Part shown: positions 9,805-17,830 of the stretch, in pieces
How the letters are laid out: every line of letters begins with the position of its first letter
Position numbering within the stretch: position 1 is the first letter of the stretch
Source of the DNA: Blattamonas nauphoetae
Taxonomy: Eukaryota; Preaxostyla; Oxymonadida
Direction of reading: 5' to 3'
DNA length: 25,050 bases
Assembly: GCA_033064195.1 (NCBI GenBank)
Contig: JARBJD010000671.1
Span: 1 to 25,050, forward strand
Program-made: the position numbers and the translations under genes
The notes under the pieces: model-generated
What the model was told of the DNA's origin: nothing
The model's database searches: none
What the model saw: the letters and a program-made list of their open reading frames with translations, nothing else

Positions 9805-9832
9805 CACTTTCTATAAAAATAAAAATATATAT
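9802..9832 (-). promoter_or_regulatory. T-rich promoter of 195-aa gene, left
   Basis: Minus strand: ATATATTTTTATTTTTATAG, then AAAGTGATG. The T-run is present, but the TAAATG at the start is replaced by GTGATG. Confidence 0.45.
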
Positions 9833-9846
9833 TAATGTTTTTAAAT

Positions 9847-10809
9847 TCACATTTCTGCTCGATCTATAGCTCCCATTCCAGAACTGTCCAACTGTGCAAA
9901 TCGATAATACCCAGGCATTTCAGATTGGTATCCACTGATATCATCATCTGTGACTGTTTTGAATGCTTTGGCTTTCAGTTTATTAACTTCTGTTGATATG
10001 TGAGTTGAATAGCGAGTACAGTATTCCGATAAATACGTTGTATCTTGAGTGATCATTTGGAGAAACACTGGATAAATCTGATCTTTGAAGGCTTTCTTTT
10101 GTTTCATACTGGGATTGTAGTCCTGAACATGATCATGAAGCCATTGATCCCACATCAGTGATGCAATCTGTGATTGAATTGAATTGAACACCATATTGTC
10201 TAACACATTCTTGCTGGGATCAGCTGGATTGCTTCGATTTGCACGAGTTATTCCCAATGTGTCTGTCATGTGTTCACCAACAGCTCTCTTCATTATTGCA
10301 TATGGTTGTTGAGATCGTTTGGTCTTCATCTCTTCATAGCTGATGTCTCGATAATTGGTTGGCAAATCGTATGTTCCATTTTTGAGGAAATTCCGATGTA
10401 CAGCTTTGATTCTCCTTCCATTCTCTTGATTGAATGATGTGTATGGTTTCTGTCTTCGCATATCTGGAGTTGGATTCATTGCATAGTATGTCTCTTTGAC
10501 TGGTCTGCTGTTGTATGGAGTTAGCATAGCACCATTGACTGCAATCAGATCTCCAGTATCATTATCGTAGACCATCACATCAGGAACTTGTCCATATTGT
10601 TCTATTTTTGCAGTCCAATTTCGTCCAGTTCTCGAAATATACTCACGTGCTGATGGAAGACTACACAGAGCATCATTGCGTCTGGTTTGAATATCATCGT
10701 CGGCATAGATTCGTTTCAATGCTGCTTGAGTCTCTGCTGCGTATCTCATTCTTGGTTTCTTCGCTTGTGCTTTTCTTTGTGGTTGAACGTACACTATCTT
10801 TTGTGACAT
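9847..10809 (-). CDS. Unknown 320-residue basic-N-terminus protein, left copy (looks whole)
   Basis: No family recognised. Residues 1-25 are strongly basic (QRKAQAKKPRMRY), as in proteins that contact DNA inside capsids. A mixed domain follows, with many Tyr, Asn and Arg (MNPTPDMRRQKPY) and a helical C-terminal half (MWDQWLHDHVQDY). The end is acidic/Gly-rich (SSGMGAIDRAEM). It is transcribed away from the ATPase, with the two starts only about 60 bp apart. A packaged DNA-binding or internal scaffold protein is a reasonable guess from charge and position, but only a guess. Confidence 0.75.
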   Translation of the reverse strand: MSQKIVYVQPQRKAQAKKPRMRYAAETQAALKRIYADDDIQTRRNDALCSLPSAREYISRTGRNWTAKIEQYGQVPDVMVYDNDTGDLIAVNGAMLTPYNSRPVKETYYAMNPTPDMRRQKPYTSFNQENGRRIKAVHRNFLKNGTYDLPTNYRDISYEEMKTKRSQQPYAIMKRAVGEHMTDTLGITRANRSNPADPSKNVLDNMVFNSIQSQIASLMWDQWLHDHVQDYNPSMKQKKAFKDQIYPVFLQMITQDTTYLSEYCTRYSTHISTEVNKLKAKAFKTVTDDDISGYQSEMPGYYRFAQLDSSGMGAIDRAEM

Positions 10810-10870
10810 TGTGTGTTTTCATACAAAATAAAAAAACCAAAAGTATATTTTAATTAGAGTTAAATCACAA
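10807..10870. promoter_or_regulatory. Divergent promoter region, left
   Basis: A 61-bp gap between two outward starts. On the minus strand it has GGTTTTTTTATTTTGTATG before the 320-residue gene, a version of the shared T-rich signal. On the plus strand, towards the ATPase, there is only an A/T-rich stretch (TATATTTTAATTAGAG) without T-run plus TAAATG. The ATPase may therefore belong to a different expression class. Confidence 0.5.
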
Positions 10871-11752
10871 ATGAAGAAATCGAATATGGCTAAACCAGAG
10901 GTTTCGCGGAGGGTGAAACCCTTGTCTCTAACAGCATATGTGAATGCTAAATTGAGTGAAGCATCAAATCGGAATGTTTCTCATGAAGTGCAATCACAAA
11001 TACATCCAGACTTGAATTTCAATCGCAATAGTGTTAATGTCCTCGTTGGAAACAGAGGAAGTGGAAAAACATTTAATGCTCTTCGAGAGGTTGCCAAGCT
11101 CCAGAATGTTCAGGTTAGGAATGAACTATTCCATCTGTTTGTCTTCGTCACTGATAAGAACATTGATCCAACATTCGACAAATTCAAACCAATACTGAAC
11201 GTTCCATATGTGAAAGTGAAATACGATGATGCACTTCCATTTCTGTTGGAACTCTCTGAATCGAAAGCTGCTTATGAAGAGATCATAGACAATCAATGGC
11301 AAGAGAGAATCACTGATGAATGCAGAGAGGATCTCTTTGATTCACTTTACATTGATGACTTCTCAGTGAAGAATCTCCAAACGATTATCCTTCTTGATGA
11401 CTGTCGTAGAATCCTTGGGGAACGTAGAGCATCCAAAAATAGAATGACAATGATGGACTTATTATTGGAGAATCGACAACCAAAGTTCACATTCTTTCTG
11501 ACGATGCATGAGCTCTTCAGTTTGTCAGCAGACATGAAGTCAAACATTGATTCGATGTGGATCTTTGGAGGATTCAACAAAGAACGAATCAGTCGAGTCT
11601 ATCCTCAGTTGAACTCACCAATTGATATTCGACATTTTTGGAATGTCTACCAACGAAAACAGAAATGTGAAGCAATCATTCTTCGATACAATACTGATGG
11701 AGTAGCACTGAATGAGATCAACAAAGATGGTTTAAACCGAACTGTCCGTTAA
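10871..11752 (+). CDS. A32-type genome-packaging ATPase, left copy (looks whole)
   Basis: 293 residues, about the usual length for the poxvirus A32 / Polinton packaging ATPase group (FtsK-HerA superfamily). Walker A is GNRGSGKT at residues 60-67. Walker B is TIILLDDC at 171-178. The third conserved segment, FFLTMHELFSLSADMKS near 208-224 followed by NIDSMWIFGG, fits the sensor/arginine region of A32 proteins. In relatives this motor drives DNA into preformed capsids. It is the only gene of the arm's inner half on this strand and overlaps the 3' end of the convergent coiled-coil gene by 21 bp. Confidence 0.88.
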   Translation: MKKSNMAKPEVSRRVKPLSLTAYVNAKLSEASNRNVSHEVQSQIHPDLNFNRNSVNVLVGNRGSGKTFNALREVAKLQNVQVRNELFHLFVFVTDKNIDPTFDKFKPILNVPYVKVKYDDALPFLLELSESKAAYEEIIDNQWQERITDECREDLFDSLYIDDFSVKNLQTIILLDDCRRILGERRASKNRMTMMDLLLENRQPKFTFFLTMHELFSLSADMKSNIDSMWIFGGFNKERISRVYPQLNSPIDIRHFWNVYQRKQKCEAIILRYNTDGVALNEINKDGLNRTVR

Positions 11753-12091
11753 TTCTTGAATAAGGTTTCCAATTGTCTCGTCAAGACTTCGAAGCCTCAT
11801 GCTGAGAGTGTCTGTCAGCGTTCGAATTGATTCTTCAATGTCAGATAATCTTTGGTCAATCGAGAGTGAATTAGGAGAAGTGGAAGCATCGACATATCGT
11901 TTCCTCAGTGCAATCTCACCTCTTATTTTTGTTATTCGATATCCATCAATTTGAATCATCCTATTCAGTTTCTGAGTTGTGTACTCATTTAGTTCTTTTC
12001 TATTCTTCTCCAAGTATCTCTGAAAGTCGTGGATGTTTGTGAACTCTTTCAGCTCAGGATCAAACGGTTCTAATATTTTCAGTGATGTCAT
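11732..12091 (-). CDS. Small coiled-coil protein of the spacer (looks whole)
   Basis: 119 residues, starting MTSLKILEPF. A Lys/Asn/Glu-rich first half (FQRYLEKNRKELNEY) is followed by a heptad-like C-terminal helix (residues about 80-115: RLSDIEESIRTLTDTLSMRL...LDETIGNLIQEL). A coiled coil is likely, hence an oligomer. Family not recognised. It has the element's late-type promoter and is convergent with the left ATPase, with overlapping 3' ends. It has no counterpart in the right arm, so it belongs to the unduplicated spacer. Confidence 0.7.
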   Translation of the reverse strand: MTSLKILEPFDPELKEFTNIHDFQRYLEKNRKELNEYTTQKLNRMIQIDGYRITKIRGEIALRKRYVDASTSPNSLSIDQRLSDIEESIRTLTDTLSMRLRSLDETIGNLIQELTDSSV

Positions 12092-12112
12092 TTAAGAGAA
12101 ATAAAAATATCT
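12089..12112 (-). promoter_or_regulatory. Late-type promoter of coiled-coil gene
   Basis: Minus strand: GATATTTTTATTTCTC then TTAAATG. It shows the spacer genes used the same signal as the arms. Confidence 0.6.
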
Positions 12113-12127
12113 GAAACATTCTTGAGA

Positions 12128-12535
12128 CTACGCCAAATTAAAGTCAGCAATGAACTCTGGAGTTAAGTGGTCAATAGAGTCTGCATGGAACTTTGTGTGT
12201 TGGATTGGAACGTAGACAACTTTTGACAGACATGTGAGACCATTCAGTAGAGTAGCTACTACATTACCGTGTTTATATTCAATGAATTTCCCCACGAATT
12301 GAAACTGTCTACGCTTCTTCTGAAACTTAGCAACAGTCTTGTTCAAATCAAGGTGAATCAGTATAATGTTTCCTGGTTTGTATTTCCATAACATCTGTGT
12401 TGTCTGTTGCTTTTGGATGTTCTTTAATTGTTCTTCACAGCTGGAGATGTACAGTGCTTCAATCTCGATTGTTTGTGCTTGCTGTGGAGTGAACTTGTTC
12501 CAGTACGCTCGATGAGGAGTCATGTTGTATTCCAA
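12128..12535 (-). pseudogene. Integrase-like C-terminal fragment (RVE type)
   Basis: The readable part shows YNMTPHRAYW followed by a helix, then WKYKPGNIILIHLD and a basic beta-rich segment (FQKKRRQFQFVGKFI), ending with VVYVPIQHTKF. A N.TPH...TP segment after the catalytic core and a KPGD/N.V.I SH3-like tail are typical of retroviral-type integrases, including those of Polintons. The catalytic D,D-35-E core is not seen; the gene appears cut short at the palindrome centre. No ATG opens it (the frame begins at a TTG), which also points to a fragment. It could instead be a small unrelated gene. Confidence 0.45.
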
Positions 12536-12633
12536 TCTGATTCATCATGAATGATTTGCCTCAGAGGATTGTCTTGATCTCTGATGTGATCAAGAATGAT
12601 ATTTGTGAATGGTGAACTTGTTATTGCACTGAA

Positions 12634-13490
12634 TTAACAGTCCTCGGTTTAACTCCATCTGATGATCTCATACAGACTCCATTGGTTTGTTGTATCAGAA
12701 TGAATGATTGTTACATTTTTCACTGATGTTCTCTGTTTTCCCAGAATTGTAGACATATCAATTGATGAGTTCATCTGAGGATCAATGAGAACTGAGACTT
12801 CTGTTCTCGTTCGTTGCTGTTGAATCCTCCAAAGATCCACATCGAATCAATGTTTGACTTCATGTCTGCTGACAAACTGAAGAGCTCATGCATCTGATCA
12901 GAAGAATGAATTTCGGTTGTCGATTCTCCAATAACAAGTCCATCATTGTCATTCTATTTTGGATGCTCTTCGTTCACTAGGATCCTACGACAGTCATCAA
13001 GAAGGATAATCGTTTGGAGATTCTTCACTGAGAAGTCATCAATGTAAAGTGAGTCAAGAGATTCTCTGCATTCATCAGTGATTTTGTTCTGCCATTGATT
13101 GTCAATAATTTCTTCATACGCAGCTTTTGATTCAGAGAGTTCCAACAGAAATGGAAGTGCATCATCGTATTTGACTTTCACATAAGGAACGTTCGGTTTG
13201 AATTTGTCGAATGTTGGATCAATGTTCTTATCAGTGACGAAGACAAGAGATTTCTGACTTGAACATTTTGGAGCTTGGCAACTCTCGAAGAGCATTAAAT
13301 GTTTTCCACTTCCTCTGTTTCCAACGAGGGACATTGACACTATTGCGATTGAAATTCAAGTCTGGATGTATTTGTGATTGCACTTCATGAAACATTCCAT
13401 TTGATGCTTCACTCAATTTTCACGCATGCTGTTAGAGACAAGGTTCCACCTCCGCGAAACCTCTGGTTTAGCCATATTCGATTTGTTCAT
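12634..13490 (-). pseudogene. A32-type packaging ATPase, right copy (broken)
   Basis: Inverted counterpart of the left ATPase. The N-terminus (AKPEVSRR), the Walker A region (GNRGSGK), the Walker B region (TIILLDDCRRIL) and the C-terminal end are all recognisable, on the minus strand. It is broken, with several breaks, especially in its last third, which is the part nearest the spacer. Confidence 0.8.
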
Positions 13491-13552
13491 TTGTGATTTA
13501 ACTCTAATTAAAATATACTTTTGGTTTTTATTTTGTATGAAAACACACAATG
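13491..13552. promoter_or_regulatory. Divergent promoter region, right
   Basis: Mirror of 10,807-10,870. Plus strand towards the 320-residue gene: GGTTTTTATTTTGTATG, then CACACAATG. The ATPase side again lacks the late-type signal. Confidence 0.5.
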
Positions 13553-14507
13553 TCACAAAAGATAGTGTACGTTCAACCACAAAGAAAAGCACAAGCGAAG
13601 AAACCAAGAATGAGATACGGACCAGAGACTCAAGCAGCATTGAAACGAATCTATGCCGACGATGATATTCAAACCAGACGCAATGATGCTCTGTGTAGTC
13701 TTCCATCAGCTCGTGAGTATATTACGAGAACTGGACGAAATTGGACTGCGAAAGTAGAACAATATGGACAAGTTCCTGATGTGATGGTCTACGATAATGA
13801 TACTGGAGATCTGATTGCAGTCAATGGTGCCATGCTAACTCCATACAACAGTAGACCAGTCAAAGAGACATACTATGCAATGAATCCAACACCAGACATG
13901 CGAAGACGAAACCATACATCATTCAATCAAGAGAATGGAAGGAGAATCAAAGCTGTACATCGGAATTTCCTCAAAATGGAACATACGATTTGCCAACCAA
14001 TTATCGAGACATCAGCTATGAAGAGATGAAGACCAAACGATCTCAACAACCATATGCAATAATGAAGAGAGCTGTTGGTGAACACATGACAGACACATTG
14101 GGAATAACTCGTGCAAATCGAAGCAATCCAGCTGATCCCAGCAAGAATGTGTTAGACAATATGGTGTTCAATTCAATTCAATCACAGATTGCATCACTGA
14201 TGTGGGATCAATGGCTTCATGATCATGTTCAGGACTACAATCCCAGTATGAAACAAAGAAAGCCTTCAAAGATCAGATTTATCCAGTGTTTCTCCAAATG
14301 ATCACTCAAGATACAACGTATTTATCGGAATACTGTACTCGCTATTCAACTCACATATCAACAGAAGTTAATAAACTGAAAGCCAAAGCATTCAAAACAG
14401 TCACAGATGATGATATCAGTGGATACCAATCTGAAATGCCTGGGTATTATCGATTTGCACAGTTGGACAGTTCTGGAATGGGAGCTATAGATCGAGCAGA
14501 AATGTGA
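13550..14507 (+). pseudogene. 320-residue basic-N-terminus protein, right copy (broken)
   Basis: Matches the left copy at high identity from the start (MSQKIVYVQPQRKAQ) to the end (SSGMGAIDRAEM), with conservative differences such as IEQY/VEQY. Broken, with a few breaks. Role as for the left copy. Confidence 0.75.
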
Positions 14508-14519
14508 ATTTAAAAACAT

Positions 14520-14552
14520 TAATATATATTTTTATTTTTATAGAAAGTGATG
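14520..14552 (+). promoter_or_regulatory. T-rich promoter of 195-aa gene, right
   Basis: ATATATTTTTATTTTTATAG then AAAGTGATG, identical in layout to the left copy. Confidence 0.45.
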
Positions 14553-15130
14553 CAACCAATTCTAAGTTGTCAATTTACAAAACACACAAGTTCTTCTTCA
14601 GTACCAACATCAATCACCAACAATGTCATCATCGAGGATAGGAGCAAAGCTGGTAGATAATAGAGGATCGAAGATGGAGATGGTCTCGAAGAGAGAGAAA
14701 GTGCTCTGAGCCTGTGGTAAATGAACGAGGTGCTTACGATCCACCACTGAGACATATCCATCAGCCCCATTCAAAGTCGTTCTATTCCACTTGAATACAC
14801 TTCAACATTTCAGCATTCAAAGATCAACTATTGCTCGTCTACAAGAATGCATTCGCTGTGAAAAGAAACTACTGAATAATCTCATTGAACCATCGAAGAA
14901 ACTGATCACAAACCAAAGTGATTTATGTGCACTGATTGCGACTCTCACTGGAATCAATGATGTGGTGATCGAATTGGATGACCTGTCTGATAAGTGCCTG
15001 TCTGAATAAACTCCCAGTGTTTAGAACCATTTCAAGATCCTCGTTGGTGGAAAGACATGAGTATTGCCTACAATGAAGCATACAACACTATTCTCAATTA
15101 TGGCATTTCTCTGACGGCAATACCCGTTAG
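14550..15130 (+). pseudogene. Unknown ~195-residue protein, right copy (broken)
   Basis: Start MQPILSCQFTKH as in the left copy. The Lys-rich and acidic parts (CEKKLLNNLIEP, VVIELDDLSDKC) and the C-terminal part are recognisable. Broken, with several breaks, mainly in the first half. Confidence 0.65.
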
Positions 15131-15134
15131 AACG

Positions 15135-15152
15135 AAATCTCTTCTGAGATTT
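15135..15152. terminator. Stem-loop at 3' end of the 195-aa gene, right
   Basis: AAATCTC, loop TTCT, GAGATTT directly after the gene end. It is the mirror of 9,194-9,211, with the stem kept base for base. Confidence 0.45.
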
Positions 15153-15176
15153 TCGAGATAAAATTATTAATGAATT

Positions 15177-15197
15177 GTATTTTTATTTTTGTAAATG
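15177..15197 (+). promoter_or_regulatory. Late-type promoter of MAPG protein A, right
   Basis: TGTATTTTTATTTTT then GTAAATGGC. Confidence 0.6.
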
Positions 15198-15503
15198 GCA
15201 CCAGGAAGTTTCAACAAACTCAAAAATATCGGCAAGCAATTCTTTCAATTCATCAAACCTCTAGCTCCAACATTGCTTCAAGTCGGTGGTGGATTGCTCT
15301 CTCAAACGAACAGTAAATTCGGACAAACAGCAGGTGGAATACTCAATGGATTAGGAGGAATGATGGACGTTTATCAACAAAATAAGGCGATCAATCGATC
15401 ACAAAAACCGCAGATGATCGAGTACGAACCTCCACGAAATGGACGATACTCCAATGATGATATGCCACTCTCGTCCAACTCCAAAATTCAATTCAAAGGA
15501 TAA
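15195..15503 (+). CDS. MAPG small protein A, right copy (looks whole)
   Basis: 102 residues. The MAPG start is followed by a basic amphipathic stretch (FNKLKNIGKQFFQF) and a hydrophobic Pro/Gly segment around residues 15-38 (IKPLAPTLLQVGGGLL). A Gly-rich part (AGGILNGLGGMM) and a polar tail with PQMIEYEPPRNGRY follow. The N-terminal plan is shared with the next gene (MAPG protein B). Small proteins with basic amphipathic helices and Gly-rich hydrophobic parts in capsid operons are often internal virion or membrane-active entry proteins (adenovirus VI and X are functional examples). That comparison is by character, not by detected homology. Confidence 0.7.
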   Translation: MAPGSFNKLKNIGKQFFQFIKPLAPTLLQVGGGLLSQTNSKFGQTAGGILNGLGGMMDVYQQNKAINRSQKPQMIEYEPPRNGRYSNDDMPLSSNSKIQFKG

Positions 15504-15522
15504 ACATTCACTAGTATTCGAA

Positions 15523-15543
15523 TATTTTTATTTTCCTTAAATG
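15523..15543 (+). promoter_or_regulatory. Late-type promoter of MAPG protein B, right
   Basis: TATTTTTATTTTCC then TTAAATG. Confidence 0.65.
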
Positions 15544-15846
15544 GCACCAGGTTGGTTATCCAAAGTAGCAGCAGTTGGCAAAAACATACTCAGAGTTGGA
15601 GCACCATTTCTGAATCTCATCCCCTTTGTTGGACCACTGATTTCGAAGGTCGCGCAGACAGGAATTGAAATGATACCAGATGTGAAGTCGGATCAGCAAA
15701 TCCACGCAGAAAAGATGGCACAATATGAACAAGCAATTAATGAAGGAAACACATCAGTTGCGAACAAGCTCAGAGGAGAAATACTGAGACTAGAAGAAAA
15801 GCTGAAACCAAAAGCGAAGAAACCAAAAAAGAAAAAGTCTCGCTAG
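15541..15846 (+). CDS. MAPG small protein B, right copy (looks whole)
   Basis: 101 residues. MAPGWLSKVAAVGKN is followed by a hydrophobic segment (residues about 15-45, including APFLNLIPFVGPLI). A charged helical region (HAEKMAQYEQAINEG, LRGEILRLEEKL) and a Lys-rich tail (KPKAKKPKKKKSR) complete it. The tail suggests nucleic-acid contact or nuclear targeting, and the hydrophobic part membrane contact. It lies just upstream of the larger capsid gene, a position where Polinton-group viruses often carry small internal virion proteins. Its C-terminal end differs from the left copy, where the two arms also differ in spacer sequence. Confidence 0.7.
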   Translation: MAPGWLSKVAAVGKNILRVGAPFLNLIPFVGPLISKVAQTGIEMIPDVKSDQQIHAEKMAQYEQAINEGNTSVANKLRGEILRLEEKLKPKAKKPKKKKSR

Positions 15847-15891
15847 AGGCTTCGAACCCTTTTGGGAAAAGAGTAAATGAAAGTAACAATT

Positions 15892-15917
15892 TTGTTTTTT
15901 TTATTTTTGATAAAATG
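15892..15917 (+). promoter_or_regulatory. Late-type promoter of MCP1, right
   Basis: TTGTTTTTTTTATTTTTG then ATAAAATG. Confidence 0.6.
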
Positions 15918-17780
15918 AACTCACATTTAACACATCTGACAAACAAAAGAACTGGAGCATCATCATTGACTGGAAATACCACTGGAAGGATAGAATACAC
16001 AAGAGATGACATGGGTCAAATACAACAGCAACTGATGTCCGAACATCACATTAATTACCTCATGAATGATGGAGCACATAGTACTTCGATTCAAGAATTG
16101 AAACCATCAGAGAATGCACGATTCTACACAGGACAAGAGATTATCATTCCGTTGACTGGTAATCAAGACATTTGTCAAATTGATGATTCATTCATTACGT
16201 TCACTATGACGGCGACATTGAGACTCAATAATTGGCAAACAACAGCTGGTAAGGTTGGATCGTACATGAATGAGAGAATCTTCATCTTCGTTGGACTCAA
16301 GCATTCTGCATCAATCTTTCGTGACCTTACTGTTCTTCACAACAATCAGAGAATCATTAGCACAACAAACAATGATGTCTCAATGGAGTCTCACATCTAC
16401 AATATGATAAAACCGAAGAGTCAATTGGAGAATCGAAAACATTGTCACACACCTTGGCAGAATGCTTGGAATCATGATGAATCGGTTGCTGGTGTTTATA
16501 TTCCACTTTCGGATTTTACAACGACGTCCGGAACAGGAGTGTTTCAAGACACTATTGATGTGCCTATTCGTGTGTCGATTAATCTTGAAGATCTTCTCAT
16601 TTTCTCAGGGATGACTGACTATCCAAAATGTCTCTTTGGTGATTTGAAATTGAGTGTGCACATGAATGAGGATGTGTTTGTTTGTTGTTCTGTTAATCCT
16701 GAACTCACTTTGAAAGATACACTATCATCACTCGTAACTGGAACAGCAGCAGCACCAACTATTAAAGCAGCAATTCTCAATTGTATTCAACATCGTCCAT
16801 ATTTCTTAAACAATCTCGTAACCTCATGCACAAAGAACTTCGTTCAAATTGGTCAATCATTTCAGCAACCAACAGTAACAAAAGACATAGTTTGCTCAAC
16901 AGCCAATGCCGTGACAACAGAACCAGAATTCGTCGATCAGTACATCTCATTAAACGTCACAAACTATCGGATTGATGATGTGTATTGCATGAGTGTTGGA
17001 TACAAAATGAAAGATAGTGCGATAAAGAAACTCATGGAGATGTATCAGAATCGTCCTGGAACAATTCCAGCAGAGAAGATATCGTTCTATCCATTTCAGA
17101 AGACGCCAACGGCAACAGGAATTGATTGTACTCAGCAAATGGTTATTGTGAATGCCAAGGATATTATGCTCCTCTTCCGTCACTACGAAAATGAAGTCAC
17201 TTGCTTCCACAATCCAATGCAGAAGAACATCCAAGTGAATCTACAAAACAGGTATTATCCAGAACAACCAACGACAACAATTGGAGCTCGTTTCTATCAA
17301 TTTGCATTATCGACTCTCAATCTCGATTCGTACCTTGCTGTTCCAGATGATTTGGAGCGATCACTTACAGATTCACTCGTTGAAGAGAAACTCACTGGTG
17401 ATGGCACATATCCAAATGAAACAATGACGAGAGTTCGTCCAGTTCATGACAACACTGACTTCCTTCTGTGCTTCCCAACTCAACGTAGTGGTTGTCCAAC
17501 GAACTGTAATGATTCGATCAGTTCCAAAGGAAATACTGCTGTCACTTTGAGATCACATCCAATCTATCAAGGAAATCTCGACACATACTACAATGTTTAC
17601 AACCCAAGTCAAAGTGGTGGTGATTTGACAACATTTACTCATCCTCCAGCTCCGATTCTAGCAACTACTGCAACCACATGGTGGGTCTTACGATACAGCA
17701 ATGGCGAACCAAAAGTTGAGTACTATCCCAATCACACATTGAAAGCGTTGCACAAAGATTTGGGAATTATTCCAAATTGA
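15915..17780 (+). CDS. Larger major-capsid-like protein (MCP1), right copy (looks whole)
   Basis: 621 residues, in the size range of double-jelly-roll major capsid proteins of Polintons and relatives (roughly 500-650). No signal peptide or membrane segment. Beta-rich throughout, with blocks shared with the neighbouring paralog: SIQELKP...GQEIIIPL (about 58-80), GLKHSAS.FRDL (127-138), YPKCLFGDLKLSVHM (236-250), a CFHNP segment, and a C-terminus with PPAPIL then WWVLRYSNGEP. The tail resembles the final strands of a second jelly roll. The probable role is the main hexon-like shell protein. The double-jelly-roll call rests on length, gene context and strand-like pattern; a distant profile or structure match would settle it. 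Confidence 0.72.
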   Translation: MNSHLTHLTNKRTGASSLTGNTTGRIEYTRDDMGQIQQQLMSEHHINYLMNDGAHSTSIQELKPSENARFYTGQEIIIPLTGNQDICQIDDSFITFTMTATLRLNNWQTTAGKVGSYMNERIFIFVGLKHSASIFRDLTVLHNNQRIISTTNNDVSMESHIYNMIKPKSQLENRKHCHTPWQNAWNHDESVAGVYIPLSDFTTTSGTGVFQDTIDVPIRVSINLEDLLIFSGMTDYPKCLFGDLKLSVHMNEDVFVCCSVNPELTLKDTLSSLVTGTAAAPTIKAAILNCIQHRPYFLNNLVTSCTKNFVQIGQSFQQPTVTKDIVCSTANAVTTEPEFVDQYISLNVTNYRIDDVYCMSVGYKMKDSAIKKLMEMYQNRPGTIPAEKISFYPFQKTPTATGIDCTQQMVIVNAKDIMLLFRHYENEVTCFHNPMQKNIQVNLQNRYYPEQPTTTIGARFYQFALSTLNLDSYLAVPDDLERSLTDSLVEEKLTGDGTYPNETMTRVRPVHDNTDFLLCFPTQRSGCPTNCNDSISSKGNTAVTLRSHPIYQGNLDTYYNVYNPSQSGGDLTTFTHPPAPILATTATTWWVLRYSNGEPKVEYYPNHTLKALHKDLGIIPN

Positions 17781-17806
17781 AAACAGTAAAAGAAAATTAA
17801 TGATAT

Positions 17807-17830
17807 TGTATTTTTATTTTTCTATAAATG
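17807..17830 (+). promoter_or_regulatory. Late-type promoter of MCP2, right
   Basis: TGTATTTTTATTTTTC then TATAAATG, the same as the left arm's 6,544-6,566. Confidence 0.65.

Larger units (their letters stand above)
1030..11756 (+). repeat. Left arm of the 22-kb inverted repeat
   Basis: This arm matches the reverse complement of about 12,630-23,370 along its whole length, including non-coding DNA. The outer limit was set where similarity to the mirror sequence fades, near 1,020-1,030 against 23,365-23,375. The inner limit is just after the ATPase stop, where both arms share GAATTAAC and then diverge. Similarity looks about equally high in coding and non-coding parts. It is clearly below 100%, so this is not a simple fold-back assembly copy. 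Confidence 0.9.
11757..12630. other. Unduplicated spacer at the centre of the palindrome
   Basis: Lies between the two ATPase 3' ends. It contains the coiled-coil gene and the integrase-like fragment, both on the minus strand and present once in the window. About 95 bp (12,536-12,630) between that fragment and the right arm holds no separate gene. Confidence 0.75.

Noticed and set aside
9804-9807. GTG start one codon upstream for the ~195-residue gene
   Set aside because: A eukaryotic host makes the adjacent ATG the far more likely start, and it is conserved in the right arm.
12128-12535. LTR retroelement as source of the integrase-like fragment
   Set aside because: No reverse transcriptase, RNase H, gag or LTR is seen nearby, and the fragment's neighbour uses the element's late-type promoter, so it more likely belongs to the element itself.
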